Notes: generated by a model from the letters alone, not told the origin. Positions 9,293 to 16,276 are shown, numbered from the stretch's first letter. The stretch: DNA of 24,122 nt from JAQUCI01 sp964553255 (GCA_964553255.1 CAZKJS010000027.1:1-24122); one strand, 5' to 3'. Made by a program: numbers and translations.

Positions 9293-9322
9293 ATTATAGC
9301 AAATTTAACAGTATTTTGATAA
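9293..9322 (-). promoter_or_regulatory. Promoter of the tail-anchored protein-cmk-der operon
   Basis: Minus strand: an extended -10, TGcTATAAT with TATAAT at 9293-9298, and a weak -35 TTATCA (9317-9322, 18-base spacer). The ATG at 9270 lies 22 bases downstream. Confidence 0.7.
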
Positions 9323-9349
9323 TTGATCGTAATAATGCTTCATATTTAA

Positions 9350-9898
9350 TTAGTTAACAAATTTAGATATTGTTTTACGCAAACGCGGGTAAACGATATA
9401 AATGACTACACCCATAATAGCACCCCTAATTATGTTAAAAGGCACAAATGTTGCGTATATCATTGGTAAGCGTAAAGCTTTTTCAATGCCATATAATGGT
9501 AATGTAATAAAGTAATTAACAAATATCATTGTTACGGTAACTGATACAATAGCTACTAATATTGATAAAATCATCACAGTTTTTTTATCATTCTTAAATC
9601 GCCAAATACAAAGTGGTATTAAAAATGATACACTAGCAAAGAAATTAGCGATCTCCCCACTTAAAGCAGGTTCCTTAGTAATTGATATATGAAAGATATT
9701 CTTTATCAATGCTACTAAAGCACCAGCAGCAGGACCTAAACTTAATCCAGTCAAGAAAACTGGTATATCACTGAAATCAATCTTTAAGAAAGCTGCCGAT
9801 GGTAGAATAAATCCTACTGATATCTCAAATGCATATAAAACAAATGAAAAGGCGCTCATAATACCTATCAAAGCTATAATCTTAATTCTTTTGTTCAT
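9350..9898 (-). CDS. ribU: Riboflavin ECF transporter S component RibU
   Basis: RibU is the substrate-binding membrane subunit of an energy-coupling-factor transporter that imports riboflavin; the EcfA/EcfT partners are not in this window. The 182-residue product is very hydrophobic, with about six membrane segments, and carries the RibU block FLKIDFSDIPVFLTGLSLGP followed by GALVALIKNIFH. The start chosen is the ATG at 9898 with SD ggagg 6 bases upstream; the upstream TTG in frame lies inside the riboswitch terminator and is rejected. The FMN riboswitch directly upstream independently supports the flavin assignment. Confidence 0.95.
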   Translation of the reverse strand: MNKRIKIIALIGIMSAFSFVLYAFEISVGFILPSAAFLKIDFSDIPVFLTGLSLGPAAGALVALIKNIFHISITKEPALSGEIANFFASVSFLIPLCIWRFKNDKKTVMILSILVAIVSVTVTMIFVNYFITLPLYGIEKALRLPMIYATFVPFNIIRGAIMGVVIYIVYPRLRKTISKFVN

Positions 9899-9911
9899 AT
9901 TTTCCTCCATG

Positions 9912-9933
9912 AAAAAAGCCCTTATCAAGGGCT
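9912..9933 (-). terminator. Riboswitch-controlled terminator before ribU
   Basis: Minus-strand RNA forms a 7-bp stem AGCCCTT / AAGGGCT (loop GAT) followed by a U-run, ending 13 bases before the ribU ATG. It sits between the FMN aptamer and the gene, as a regulatory (attenuating) terminator would. Confidence 0.88.
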
Positions 9934-9941
9934 CATAAAAT

Positions 9942-10062
9942 GAAAATCATCTTCATTCCATCCAGACTTTACTGTCGCCATCGGAATTGCACCGATTCAA
10001 CCCGTAGGTTCGCGGGGTATACCGCCGGTCGGGAAATGCTCCCTGCCCTTGAAGTGATTTCA
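9942..10062 (-). promoter_or_regulatory. FMN riboswitch (RFN element)
   Basis: The minus strand carries the conserved RFN blocks in order: AGGGCAGGG, then TTCCCGACCGGCGGTA, CCGCGA, GGTGCAATTCCGA, GCGACAGTA, and AGTCTGGATGGAATGAAG, closed by a P1 helix between the 5' CACTTC side and the 3' GAAG..TGATTTTCA side. The element binds FMN and typically turns off riboflavin genes. The leader segment CAAGGGC (10045-10051) is exactly complementary to GCCCTTG (9926-9932), the 5' arm of the terminator, which gives an antiterminator alternative. Confidence 0.97.
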
Positions 10063-10090
10063 TTATAATATCATATACAAGATATGTCTA
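10062..10090 (-). promoter_or_regulatory. Promoter of the riboswitch-ribU transcript
   Basis: Minus strand: -35 TAGACA (10085-10090) and -10 TATAAT (10062-10067) with a 17-base spacer. The -35 overlaps the stop codon of the upstream kinase gene, and transcription would begin at the 5' side of the aptamer P1 helix. Confidence 0.78.
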
Positions 10091-11560
10091 CTGTTTTATA
10101 TTCAAAGTAAAAGAGAATGTAGTCAGTTCATCATTTGATTCTACAAAGCATTTACCATTGTGAAGCTCTATGATTGATTTAACAATAGATAATCCTAATC
10201 CGCTTCCTGCTTTTGCTCTAATATGATTCTCCGAGCTGCGATAGTATCTTTCAAAAACATGAACTAAATCATTTTCTGATATCTTATTGCCATAATTTGA
10301 TATTTCAATAGTAACTTGACCATCATTTACTATTTGATTTACTTTTATATGATGTTTTTCATTGCTGTAATTAATCGCATTATTTAAAAGATTATATATA
10401 ACTTGTGATATTTTAATCTGATCAGCACTAATAATTAAGTTAGAATCATGATTGAACTCAAATTTGTACTCATCATGATATAGTTTTTGATAACGTTTTA
10501 AGGTATTATCAATTTCATCTGTTAAACTAAACTCAACGATATTTAAAGCTTGCGCATTTATCTGATATTGTGATAATGATAATACATCATCTACTAAAAA
10601 TGAAAGACGCTTAGTTTCATTTATGATGATATCCAGATTATTCTTGTTTAATTCATGTGGTATGTCACGCATTATCTCTCCATAACCACTAATCATCGTT
10701 AGTGGTGTTCTTAAATCATGTGATATGTTCGCAATTAACTCATTTTTTAGTTTATCAACTTGTTTCAGTTCATCTGCAGTGTATCTTAATGTTTCATTAA
10801 GTTCTTTAAGTTCTTGGTATTTACCAACATGATCATCATTATCATAGTTTCCATTAATTAATTTTTTAGCGGCGTTATTGATCTTTACAATAGGTTTAGT
10901 TATCCTGTTGGATATAAATAGTGTAAATAATGTTGATAAGATGATAAACATCAATGAAACCAGACCGAATTGATACTTAAGAATATTAGTAGTTGCTTCA
11001 ACCGGTGCAAGTTGTGTATAACCTAGAAATAAATACGATTTATCCTTGCTATATATTATTTTTGAGTAAACAACATGATCATCAAATCCTTTTCGCGCAT
11101 CTGGTACTGTACCAACAAATAATCGAGCATCGTATTCATCATTATAAAAAGTAGATTTTTCAATAATTAATGTGTGTTCACCATTATTTTTAATGGTCAA
11201 AGCATAATAATTTTGAATATCTGTATCATTCAATCGACTTAACAAAATACTAAATGAATTGTTTTCAACGCTAATATCTAAAGATTTATCATTCAAGCTC
11301 ACTAATCTTATACTTAAACCATTATTAATAGCCATTCTTTTAATCAATAGATTGATATTGTCATTACCTAAGTTCTTCGCAACCGCATCAGCGCTTTTTT
11401 TAATATTTGCAATAGTTTGATAACGATAAAATGTTTTTAATCCCCCGATTTGAAAAAACCATAGCACTAGTAATATTATGATTGAGAAAAAAGCGAAATA
11501 TTTGAAAATATTGATCTGAATACCATTGTGTTTATTAACAATATCTTTAATTTTCATCAT
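10088..11560 (-). CDS. Two-component sensor histidine kinase
   Basis: This membrane sensor kinase pairs with the response regulator directly upstream. Using the ATG at 11560 (490 residues; an ATG at 11557 is equally possible), it has a first membrane segment at about 21-42, an extracellular region of some 150 residues, a second segment at about 199-217, a HAMP-like linker, the phospho-acceptor helix with ANISHDLRTPLTMISGYGE (His about 281), and a HATPase domain with N-box YNLLNNAINYS, EISNYGN and GSGLGLSIVKSI. I do not recognise the extracellular domain, and no PAS domain is visible, so the signal is unknown. The open frame extends to a TTG at 11578, but that deepens the overlap with the regulator and has no better SD. 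Confidence 0.93.
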   Translation of the reverse strand: MMKIKDIVNKHNGIQINIFKYFAFFSIIILLVLWFFQIGGLKTFYRYQTIANIKKSADAVAKNLGNDNINLLIKRMAINNGLSIRLVSLNDKSLDISVENNSFSILLSRLNDTDIQNYYALTIKNNGEHTLIIEKSTFYNDEYDARLFVGTVPDARKGFDDHVVYSKIIYSKDKSYLFLGYTQLAPVEATTNILKYQFGLVSLMFIILSTLFTLFISNRITKPIVKINNAAKKLINGNYDNDDHVGKYQELKELNETLRYTADELKQVDKLKNELIANISHDLRTPLTMISGYGEIMRDIPHELNKNNLDIIINETKRLSFLVDDVLSLSQYQINAQALNIVEFSLTDEIDNTLKRYQKLYHDEYKFEFNHDSNLIISADQIKISQVIYNLLNNAINYSNEKHHIKVNQIVNDGQVTIEISNYGNKISENDLVHVFERYYRSSENHIRAKAGSGLGLSIVKSIIELHNGKCFVESNDELTTFSFTLNIKQ

Positions 11561-12230
11561 TGATCGAATTAGCTTCAAAACGATAGCCTACTCCTCTTAC
11601 TGTAACAATACAATCTTTATATTTACCAAGATTTCTTCGTAGTAGTTTAATGTGGGTGTCAAGCGTTCTTTCGTCTTTTTCATAATCATAACCCCACACT
11701 TCTTCTATTAGTTGCTCTCTTGTAAGAGCGATATTCTTGTTTTGAGTAAGATAAGTAAGTAACTTGTACTCTTTGGGTGATAAATCTACTGTAGAGCCAT
11801 CGACTGTTACCATCATAGCTTTATAATCAATCTTCAAATTACCAAATTGCGCATATGCTTTGTGATTTACATTAGTTCGATTAAGAATAGCCGATATTCT
11901 TTTCATTAGTTCACCAACAGAAAATGGTTTGACAACATAATCGTCGATACCAAGATCAAAACCCATTAACTTGTCTTTCTCTTCACCTTTAGCGGTAAGC
12001 ATGATAATAGCCACTTTGCTGAATAGTCTAACTTCCTTAACTAACTCATAGCCGTCCATTATAGGCATCATGACATCAACAATTATAAGATCAATACGGT
12101 TCCTTTCGAATAACTCTAGTGCTTTTCTACCATCAGTCGCTATAAAACAAGTATGTCCTTCATACTCTGCGTATTTCTTAATCAATAATCCAATATTAAT
12201 TTCATCATCAACAATTAGTAATTTTGCCAT
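11547..12230 (-). CDS. OmpR/PhoB-family response regulator
   Basis: The 227-residue DNA-binding regulator has a receiver domain (about 1-115) with acidic pocket DDE at 8-10, the phosphorylated D52 in LIIVDVMMPIMDG, T79 in IIMLTAK, and K101 in VVKPF. The winged-helix output domain (about 130-225) includes LSPKEYKLLTYL, the recognition helix region RTLDTHIKLLRRNLG and the wing VRGVGYRFE. SD gaggt lies 5 bases before the ATG. It overlaps the kinase start by 14 bases. A direct repeat of the PhoP/OmpR type lies at its promoter, so autoregulation is likely. The pathway controlled cannot be named from sequence. Confidence 0.95.
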   Translation of the reverse strand: MAKLLIVDDEINIGLLIKKYAEYEGHTCFIATDGRKALELFERNRIDLIIVDVMMPIMDGYELVKEVRLFSKVAIIMLTAKGEEKDKLMGFDLGIDDYVVKPFSVGELMKRISAILNRTNVNHKAYAQFGNLKIDYKAMMVTVDGSTVDLSPKEYKLLTYLTQNKNIALTREQLIEEVWGYDYEKDERTLDTHIKLLRRNLGKYKDCIVTVRGVGYRFEANSINDEN

Positions 12231-12247
12231 AGTTACCTCACTTTGAT

Positions 12248-12277
12248 ATTATAATTCAAATGTGAATTTTTAGTGAA
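12248..12277 (-). promoter_or_regulatory. Promoter and PhoP-like direct repeat before the two-component genes
   Basis: Minus strand: -10 TATAAT (12248-12253) with a poor -35 (TTCACT, 12272-12277, 18-base spacer). The -35 region is a direct repeat TTCACT-N5-TTCACA (12261-12277) with the 11-base period bound in tandem by OmpR/PhoP-family regulators. A weak -35 overlapped by such a box suits an activated, self-controlled promoter. Confidence 0.6.
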
Positions 12278-12278
12278 T

Positions 12279-12306
12279 TAAAAAGCACACCGTTATTGAT
12301 GTGCTT
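12279..12306 (-). terminator. Terminator of efp
   Basis: Minus-strand RNA: stem AAGCACA / TGTGCTT (12300-12306 and 12283-12289) followed by a T-run, beginning 5 bases after the efp stop and ending against the next promoter. Confidence 0.85.
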
Positions 12307-12310
12307 AATG

Positions 12311-12868
12311 TTATGCTCGACCTGAGTATTTACCATCAGATGTTGAAATCATAACTATTTCGTTTTGTTCAATAAATAAAGGTACTTTTATCTGCCAACC
12401 AGTTTCTAGAATCGCATTCTTTTGTGCACTAGTAGCTGTATCGCCTTTTACTGCTGGCTCACATTCAACAATCTCAAGGGCAACTTTATCTGGTAGAATG
12501 ATACCTAGGATTTCACCTTCATATGAAGTAATGTTTACAAGATCGTTGGTTTTCAAAAAATTAATTTCCCATTTTAAACGATCTTTTGGTACTTCGACTT
12601 GATCGTATGTTGATGTATCCATAAAGACCAAAGCATCACCTTCATCATATAGATATTGCATCTCATTTTTTTCAATATGAGCTGGTTCAACCTTGTCTCC
12701 TCCGGTAAAAGATATTTCGGTTATAGATCCACTTCTAAGGTTTCTAACTTTCGTCTTTACGATCATCTGTCTCATTGCTGTTTTATTGTGTTGGGTCTCA
12801 ACTACGATAAAGATGTTACCTTCATATTCAAAAGTTATTCCAGGTCTAAAATCATTTACTAAAATCAT
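12311..12868 (-). CDS. efp: Elongation factor P with a non-lysine loop tip
   Basis: EF-P binds the ribosome next to the P-site tRNA and relieves stalling at polyproline stretches. The 185-residue product has the three-domain EF-P layout: KOW-like N-terminus (NDFRPGITFEYEGN), central OB domain (MQYLYDEGDALVFMD), and C-terminal OB domain (PAVKGDTATSAQKNAILETG). The start is the ATG at 12868 with SD aaaggagg; a longer frame to 12919 only crosses the promoter. The loop that in Bacillus reads KPGKGAA at residues 29-35 reads KTAMRQM here with no gap, so the lysine modified in other bacteria (K32 in Bacillus, K34 in E. coli) is Met32. Modification by known lysine or arginine-32 routes is therefore not possible at that position. 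The EF-P identity itself is secure. Confidence 0.96.
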   Translation of the reverse strand: MILVNDFRPGITFEYEGNIFIVVETQHNKTAMRQMIVKTKVRNLRSGSITEISFTGGDKVEPAHIEKNEMQYLYDEGDALVFMDTSTYDQVEVPKDRLKWEINFLKTNDLVNITSYEGEILGIILPDKVALEIVECEPAVKGDTATSAQKNAILETGWQIKVPLFIEQNEIVMISTSDGKYSGRA

Positions 12869-12887
12869 AATATTTCCTCCTTTATAT

Positions 12888-12915
12888 ATTTTATAGCTTA
12901 TTACTTCTTTGTCAA
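12888..12915 (-). promoter_or_regulatory. Promoter of efp
   Basis: Minus strand: perfect -35 TTGACA (12910-12915), 16-base spacer, -10 TAAAAT (12888-12893), then SD aaaggagg and the efp ATG. This makes efp independent of the upstream comG operon. Confidence 0.75.
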
Positions 12916-12936
12916 TCAAGTCTATTAAAATATGTT

Positions 12937-13296
12937 CTAATCACATGTTGTACTATATTGATATTCATTGATAGTGCCATATTCATCATTGTACCATAAA
13001 CAACTAGTAAAATTATGCTTACCCTTTACCTCAATAAAAGCAGATAGTTCATTATATGTTACAACTATCTCACAATCATCTAGTGATAAATGAAAACTTT
13101 TGTTCTCAAACTCATAAAATTCTTTGTTTATTCGATCTAAAATTTCTTTTTCTAACTCTAAACGATCATAAACATATTGATAATCTTGAAGTACTTTTAA
13201 ATAGTAATTTGAACTTTTAATAAAAACGATCATAAAAGAAGTTACAAATAACATAAAACTTAATCCACTTAATAAAACAGACCCCTTCTTATCCAT
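12937..13296 (-). CDS. comGG: ComGG-like minor pseudopilin
   Basis: This 119-residue protein is the last gene of the competence-pilus operon. It has a short basic head MDKKG and a hydrophobic N-terminal helix (SVLLSGLSFMLFVTSFMIVFI), as in type IV pilin-like proteins, but lacks the Glu at position +5 of the mature helix, consistent with ComGG proteins. Beyond the helix the sequence is acidic, with three cysteines (DDCEIV, TSCLW and TTCD) and no recognisable domain. It overlaps comGF by 8 bases. The ComGG name rests on position, size and helix more than on direct sequence similarity. Confidence 0.75.
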   Translation of the reverse strand: MDKKGSVLLSGLSFMLFVTSFMIVFIKSSNYYLKVLQDYQYVYDRLELEKEILDRINKEFYEFENKSFHLSLDDCEIVVTYNELSAFIEVKGKHNFTSCLWYNDEYGTINEYQYSTTCD

Positions 13297-13696
13297 ATAT
13301 TTGATAACATTTGTTATTTTTTCTTCGTGTAAATCTCATATACAAACCTCCTTCTTCTTCAAAGAATTCAATGCTATCAATATCCAACAAAACTATATTT
13401 GTTCCCGGTTGAATAACAAGATTGTTATTAATTACCCTTAACGTAAATTGTTTGTCTTTATAATCATATGTCAATTGATCTGAATCAATTAAAAGATTGG
13501 TAGCTAGATTCAAATGTTGCTTAATTTGAAGCAGACCATTTATATCTTGAATATCTTGATCATAAAATGTTGCTTTGTTGATGTAGCTAGTGATCTGACA
13601 CATTAATAAGATACTGAAACTAAACAAAAAAAGTGAAAACAAGCATTCAATCAAAGTAAACCCCTTCTTGTTTAAGTTCTTTTTTAGTGATTTCAT
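13289..13696 (-). CDS. comGF: ComGF-like minor pseudopilin
   Basis: The 135-residue product carries a class III prepilin signal: basic leader KNLNKKG ending at G12, then FTLIECLFSLFLFSFSILLM with Glu at mature position 5. The prepilin peptidase ComC (not in the window) would cleave after G12 and methylate F13. The rest is a small soluble pilin-like domain. Position between comGE and comGG and the C-terminal MRFTRRKNNKCYQIYG block fit ComGF, a minor pilin of the DNA-uptake pilus. It overlaps comGE by 50 bases and comGG by 8. Confidence 0.85.
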   Translation of the reverse strand: MKSLKKNLNKKGFTLIECLFSLFLFSFSILLMCQITSYINKATFYDQDIQDINGLLQIKQHLNLATNLLIDSDQLTYDYKDKQFTLRVINNNLVIQPGTNIVLLDIDSIEFFEEEGGLYMRFTRRKNNKCYQIYG

Positions 13697-13802
13697 GGAT
13701 TTTTTTCCTATTCATTTCAATCCCTAGCATCAAAATTATAAGTAAAGATATAATCATTAGAACAAGAAGTGCTTCAATCAATAAATAACCTTTATTTTGC
13801 AC
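13647..13802 (-). CDS. comGE: Short ComGE-like minor pseudopilin (51 residues)
   Basis: Reading the minus strand from a GTG at 13802 gives a 51-residue frame that begins MQNKG and continues YLLIEALLVLMIISLLIILM, then a basic tail ending in QEGVYFD. This is a class III prepilin signal: G at -1, aromatic residue at +1, Glu at +5, hydrophobic helix. It starts 11 bases inside comGD and ends 50 bases inside comGF, exactly where comGE lies in other comG operons. Known ComGE proteins are about twice as long, so the soluble domain is nearly missing; the protein is little more than the helix. A GTG start and gtagg SD are plausible but not strong. Confidence 0.7.
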   Translation of the reverse strand: MQNKGYLLIEALLVLMIISLLIILMLGIEMNRKKIHEITKKELKQEGVYFD

Positions 13803-14127
13803 GGATTAACCTACCACTTCCAAGTAAAAGCGTTAACTTGATCTTTTTGTTTTTATTATTTAATAAGATGGTTTGACTAATATTGATATTACCCTTGGTA
13901 TTAAAACTAATGGGATAATGATTAGTAATATGAACATTTTTTAACTCATAACTCTTTACATCTTTAATTGCTTTAAACTGAGTATATGTGTATTCATTAA
14001 AAAAATCATTAATCGCGAAATCATAGCTAGTCAAAACTGGAGTAATCAAAATCATTAAACTCATTACTAACAATACTATAAGCATTTCTATTAATGTATA
14101 ACCCTTATTGGATTTCAGCTTTGCCAT
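13792..14127 (-). CDS. comGD: ComGD-like minor pseudopilin
   Basis: The 111-residue product has leader MAKLKSNKG and mature helix YTLIEMLIVLLVMSLMILI, a class III prepilin signal with G9 at -1 and Glu at +5. The soluble part is a short beta-rich domain. I start it at the ATG at 14127 rather than the TTG one codon upstream. It overlaps comGC by 23 bases, so it is likely coupled to it. By order and size this is ComGD, a minor pilin of the transformation pilus at the cell envelope. Confidence 0.87.
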   Translation of the reverse strand: MAKLKSNKGYTLIEMLIVLLVMSLMILITPVLTSYDFAINDFFNEYTYTQFKAIKDVKSYELKNVHITNHYPISFNTKGNINISQTILLNNKNKKIKLTLLLGSGRLIRAK

Positions 14128-14398
14128 CAATTATCTCAATCGTTTTATTGTTTTGACATCTTATTTGTTTTTCTATCAACAATCCTTCTTCAACTAGGTC
14201 ATCAATAGAATTCGGAAGTTCATCATAAAGAATTTGATACTCTATAATAGCTGTATCGACAATTTTGACTTGATTTTCACAACTTTTTTCATTGATCATA
14301 TTCATGACTTTATTGATATTAGGTATCATCAGCAGAAATAGTGTTCCGATTACCATTAATACGATAACCATTTCGATAAGTGTAAAAGCTTTTCTCAT
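14105..14398 (-). CDS. comGC: Major competence pseudopilin ComGC
   Basis: ComGC is the main subunit of the competence pilus that captures external DNA. The 97-residue protein begins MRKA then FTLIEMVIVLMVIGTLFLLM, with processing expected after A4 and Glu at +5. Ala rather than Gly at -1 is known in streptococcal ComGC from memory. The soluble domain keeps the two ComGC cysteines, in KSCENQV and RCQNNKTI, able to form the known intramolecular disulfide, and the ELPNSIDDLVEEG block is family-typical. SD aaaggga precedes the ATG, 11 bases after the comGB stop. Confidence 0.93.
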   Translation of the reverse strand: MRKAFTLIEMVIVLMVIGTLFLLMIPNINKVMNMINEKSCENQVKIVDTAIIEYQILYDELPNSIDDLVEEGLLIEKQIRCQNNKTIEIIDGKAEIQ

Positions 14399-14409
14399 TA
14401 TTTCCCTTT

Positions 14410-15360
14410 CTAGAGTTCAATCAATTGCATTGGAATAAGCAGTAAACGATATAACAAGATAACAAATACTCCTATCAATATATAAATAATAAGTTGTAAA
14501 TTCCTAGTTTTTTTAGAAATCATATTCATAAAACGTATTTCACTTATTGTAATATACTCTTTCAATAACAAAATTGAATTTGATGTAACATGTCCAGTTA
14601 CTAGAAATTTCTGTAATTTTAACTCATATGGTAAACCAACTATTACATCATGCATATCTTTACCATTTTCAAACTGTGTTTTAGCCCATGATGCGCTGGC
14701 GGCAATAATTCTATCATCCTCAAGTTTTGATAGAATATTGAAACATGATAGTGTTGCTAATTCTTGTTCAAGTAAAGTTAAATATAGTACAGCAAAACTG
14801 ATTGAGTAATATTTAACAATCATACTAGTATTTGCTTTATGAAAGATAAAATTATATGATTTGACTTTATCTTTGTAAAATAGAAATAACAAAATAATTA
14901 CTACTTTAAATAAGATCAAACTAAGTATTATAAAAAACTTCATAATAGCACTTAGTACTTCTAATTCGGTTAGATTGTCAGTGAACAAGCTTGTCATTAT
15001 CATAATGTTGGGTATAATATAGATATTAAAAAATATCATCATGAAGAATAAAATAATGAGTAAAACAAAGGGATAAGCAATTTTCTGTATTATTTTTTCT
15101 TTTATTACTTGTTGTTGTTTGATCTTTGCGATAATGAAAACATTCATTTTAGCTTCACCTATCAAGTTTTCCATAAACTTATAATTGTAGGTAAGCCGAT
15201 TAAATTTTGATTTGATATTACTCAAATTATCATCAAATACATGTTCTATCATTGATCTTTCACTTCCGCTTGTTATTAATTGCGTATATAGTTTAAAATC
15301 ATCAAATGATTCAGATTTCGGTTTTAGAACTGATAAGTTTATCTTGTTTGGCTTTTTCAA
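14410..15360 (-). CDS. comGB: Competence pilus membrane platform protein ComGB
   Basis: ComGB is the polytopic inner-membrane platform (GspF/PilC fold) on which the ComGA ATPase assembles the pilus. Hydrophobic segments lie at FVLLIILFFMMIFFNIYII, FFIILSLILFKVVIILLFLF and, near the C-terminus, LQLIIYILIGVFVILLYRLL, with two cytoplasmic helical T2SSF domains around them. The frame is open to an ATG at 15444 with an agaaagg SD 10 bases away, which would overlap comGA by 134 bases. I prefer the TTG at 15360 (316 residues, 50-base overlap) because it gives the usual ComGB length (about 320 in Bacillus) and a normal basic N-terminus MKKPNKINLSV. No SD is visible for it, so the start stays uncertain. 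Confidence 0.85.
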   Translation of the reverse strand: MKKPNKINLSVLKPKSESFDDFKLYTQLITSGSERSMIEHVFDDNLSNIKSKFNRLTYNYKFMENLIGEAKMNVFIIAKIKQQQVIKEKIIQKIAYPFVLLIILFFMMIFFNIYIIPNIMIMTSLFTDNLTELEVLSAIMKFFIILSLILFKVVIILLFLFYKDKVKSYNFIFHKANTSMIVKYYSISFAVLYLTLLEQELATLSCFNILSKLEDDRIIAASASWAKTQFENGKDMHDVIVGLPYELKLQKFLVTGHVTSNSILLLKEYITISEIRFMNMISKKTRNLQLIIYILIGVFVILLYRLLLIPMQLIEL

Positions 15361-16276
15361 AATAGAATGAAAGTGTTTTAAAACTATCTGGTAAAGCTTT
15401 GTGTTGATGATAAAACGCAATTGCTTTAGTATCCATGATCTCATAAATAGCCAACCTTTCTTTCTGATATAACTTACTCACCAATCTTTGGTTAATGATG
15501 TAACTAATTGACTCATAAAAATCAAACATGTTGATATTTAAGTCTTTAAGTCTGGCAATTACACCAACACAACTTTTAGCATGGATTGTTGTTAATACAA
15601 GATGACCAGTTAAAGCACTACGAATTGCCATCTGTGCTTCCTTTTCATCTCTGATTTCACCAATAAATAATACATCAGGATCATGTCTCATTAATTGTTT
15701 TATGCCATTTTCGTAATCTAAATTTTGACGATTATTTACTTGTAGTTGGATAATATCAGTTAGTTTCATTTCAATAGGGTCTTCGATTGTGTATATACGT
15801 TTTGGTACAAATTTTAGTAATAAATTATAAGCAGTTGTTGTTTTTCCACTACCAGTTGGTCCTGAAAGAATTATTAACCCACTTTTCAGTTTTAATATAT
15901 CTTTGAAATCACGATGTTGTTCTTTATAAATAGTCAAGTTATTATTTATAGCCTTTTGATATAGTATTCTTAATACACCATTAATTTGTTGATTTGATTT
16001 GATGAGTGCAAATCGCATATGTATCGTTTTATCAAAATAAAGAAAGGAAAAACTACTTGTTTGTGGTTTGTTTTGATCAGCTAAGTCTAAATTAGCCGTG
16101 TATTGAATAAAATTAAAAAAATCAATATCAAATATAGGATTTGAAATATTGATAAACCTACTAATACCTCTTACTTCAATTATTAAATTACCATTTGTAT
16201 AGTTAAAATGAATGTCAGTTGCTTTATGTTTAAAAACAATTGTTAAAAGTGTACATAGTTTTTGTTGGTTATTCAT
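15311..16276 (-). CDS. comGA: Competence pilus ATPase ComGA
   Basis: ComGA is the secretion/pilus-assembly ATPase of the PilB/GspE family that powers the transformation pilus. The 321-residue protein has Walker A GPTGSGKTTT at 139-148, the Asp box YTIEDPIE at 162-169, Walker B VLFIGEIRDEKEA from 202, and the His box HLVLTTIHAKSC at 225-236, then INQRLVSKLY and RLAIYEIMD. The N-terminal GspE domain is short, as in ComGA. It is the first of seven comG genes in canonical order. No SD precedes the ATG; an AT-only TATATTATA runs into it, so the mRNA may be leaderless or nearly so. No ComK box (AAAA-N5-TTTT pair) was seen upstream. Confidence 0.95.
   Translation of the reverse strand: MNNQQKLCTLLTIVFKHKATDIHFNYTNGNLIIEVRGISRFINISNPIFDIDFFNFIQYTANLDLADQNKPQTSSFSFLYFDKTIHMRFALIKSNQQINGVLRILYQKAINNNLTIYKEQHRDFKDILKLKSGLIILSGPTGSGKTTTAYNLLLKFVPKRIYTIEDPIEMKLTDIIQLQVNNRQNLDYENGIKQLMRHDPDVLFIGEIRDEKEAQMAIRSALTGHLVLTTIHAKSCVGVIARLKDLNINMFDFYESISYIINQRLVSKLYQKERLAIYEIMDTKAIAFYHQHKALPDSFKTLSFYFEKAKQDKLISSKTEI

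Noticed and set aside
9899..9928. Upstream TTG start for ribU
   Set aside because: It falls in the riboswitch terminator; the ATG at 9898 has a proper SD and gives the normal N-terminus.
12869..12919. N-terminal extension of EF-P to 202 residues
   Set aside because: The extension crosses the TTGACA/TAAAAT promoter and the SD; the 185-residue form equals the family length.
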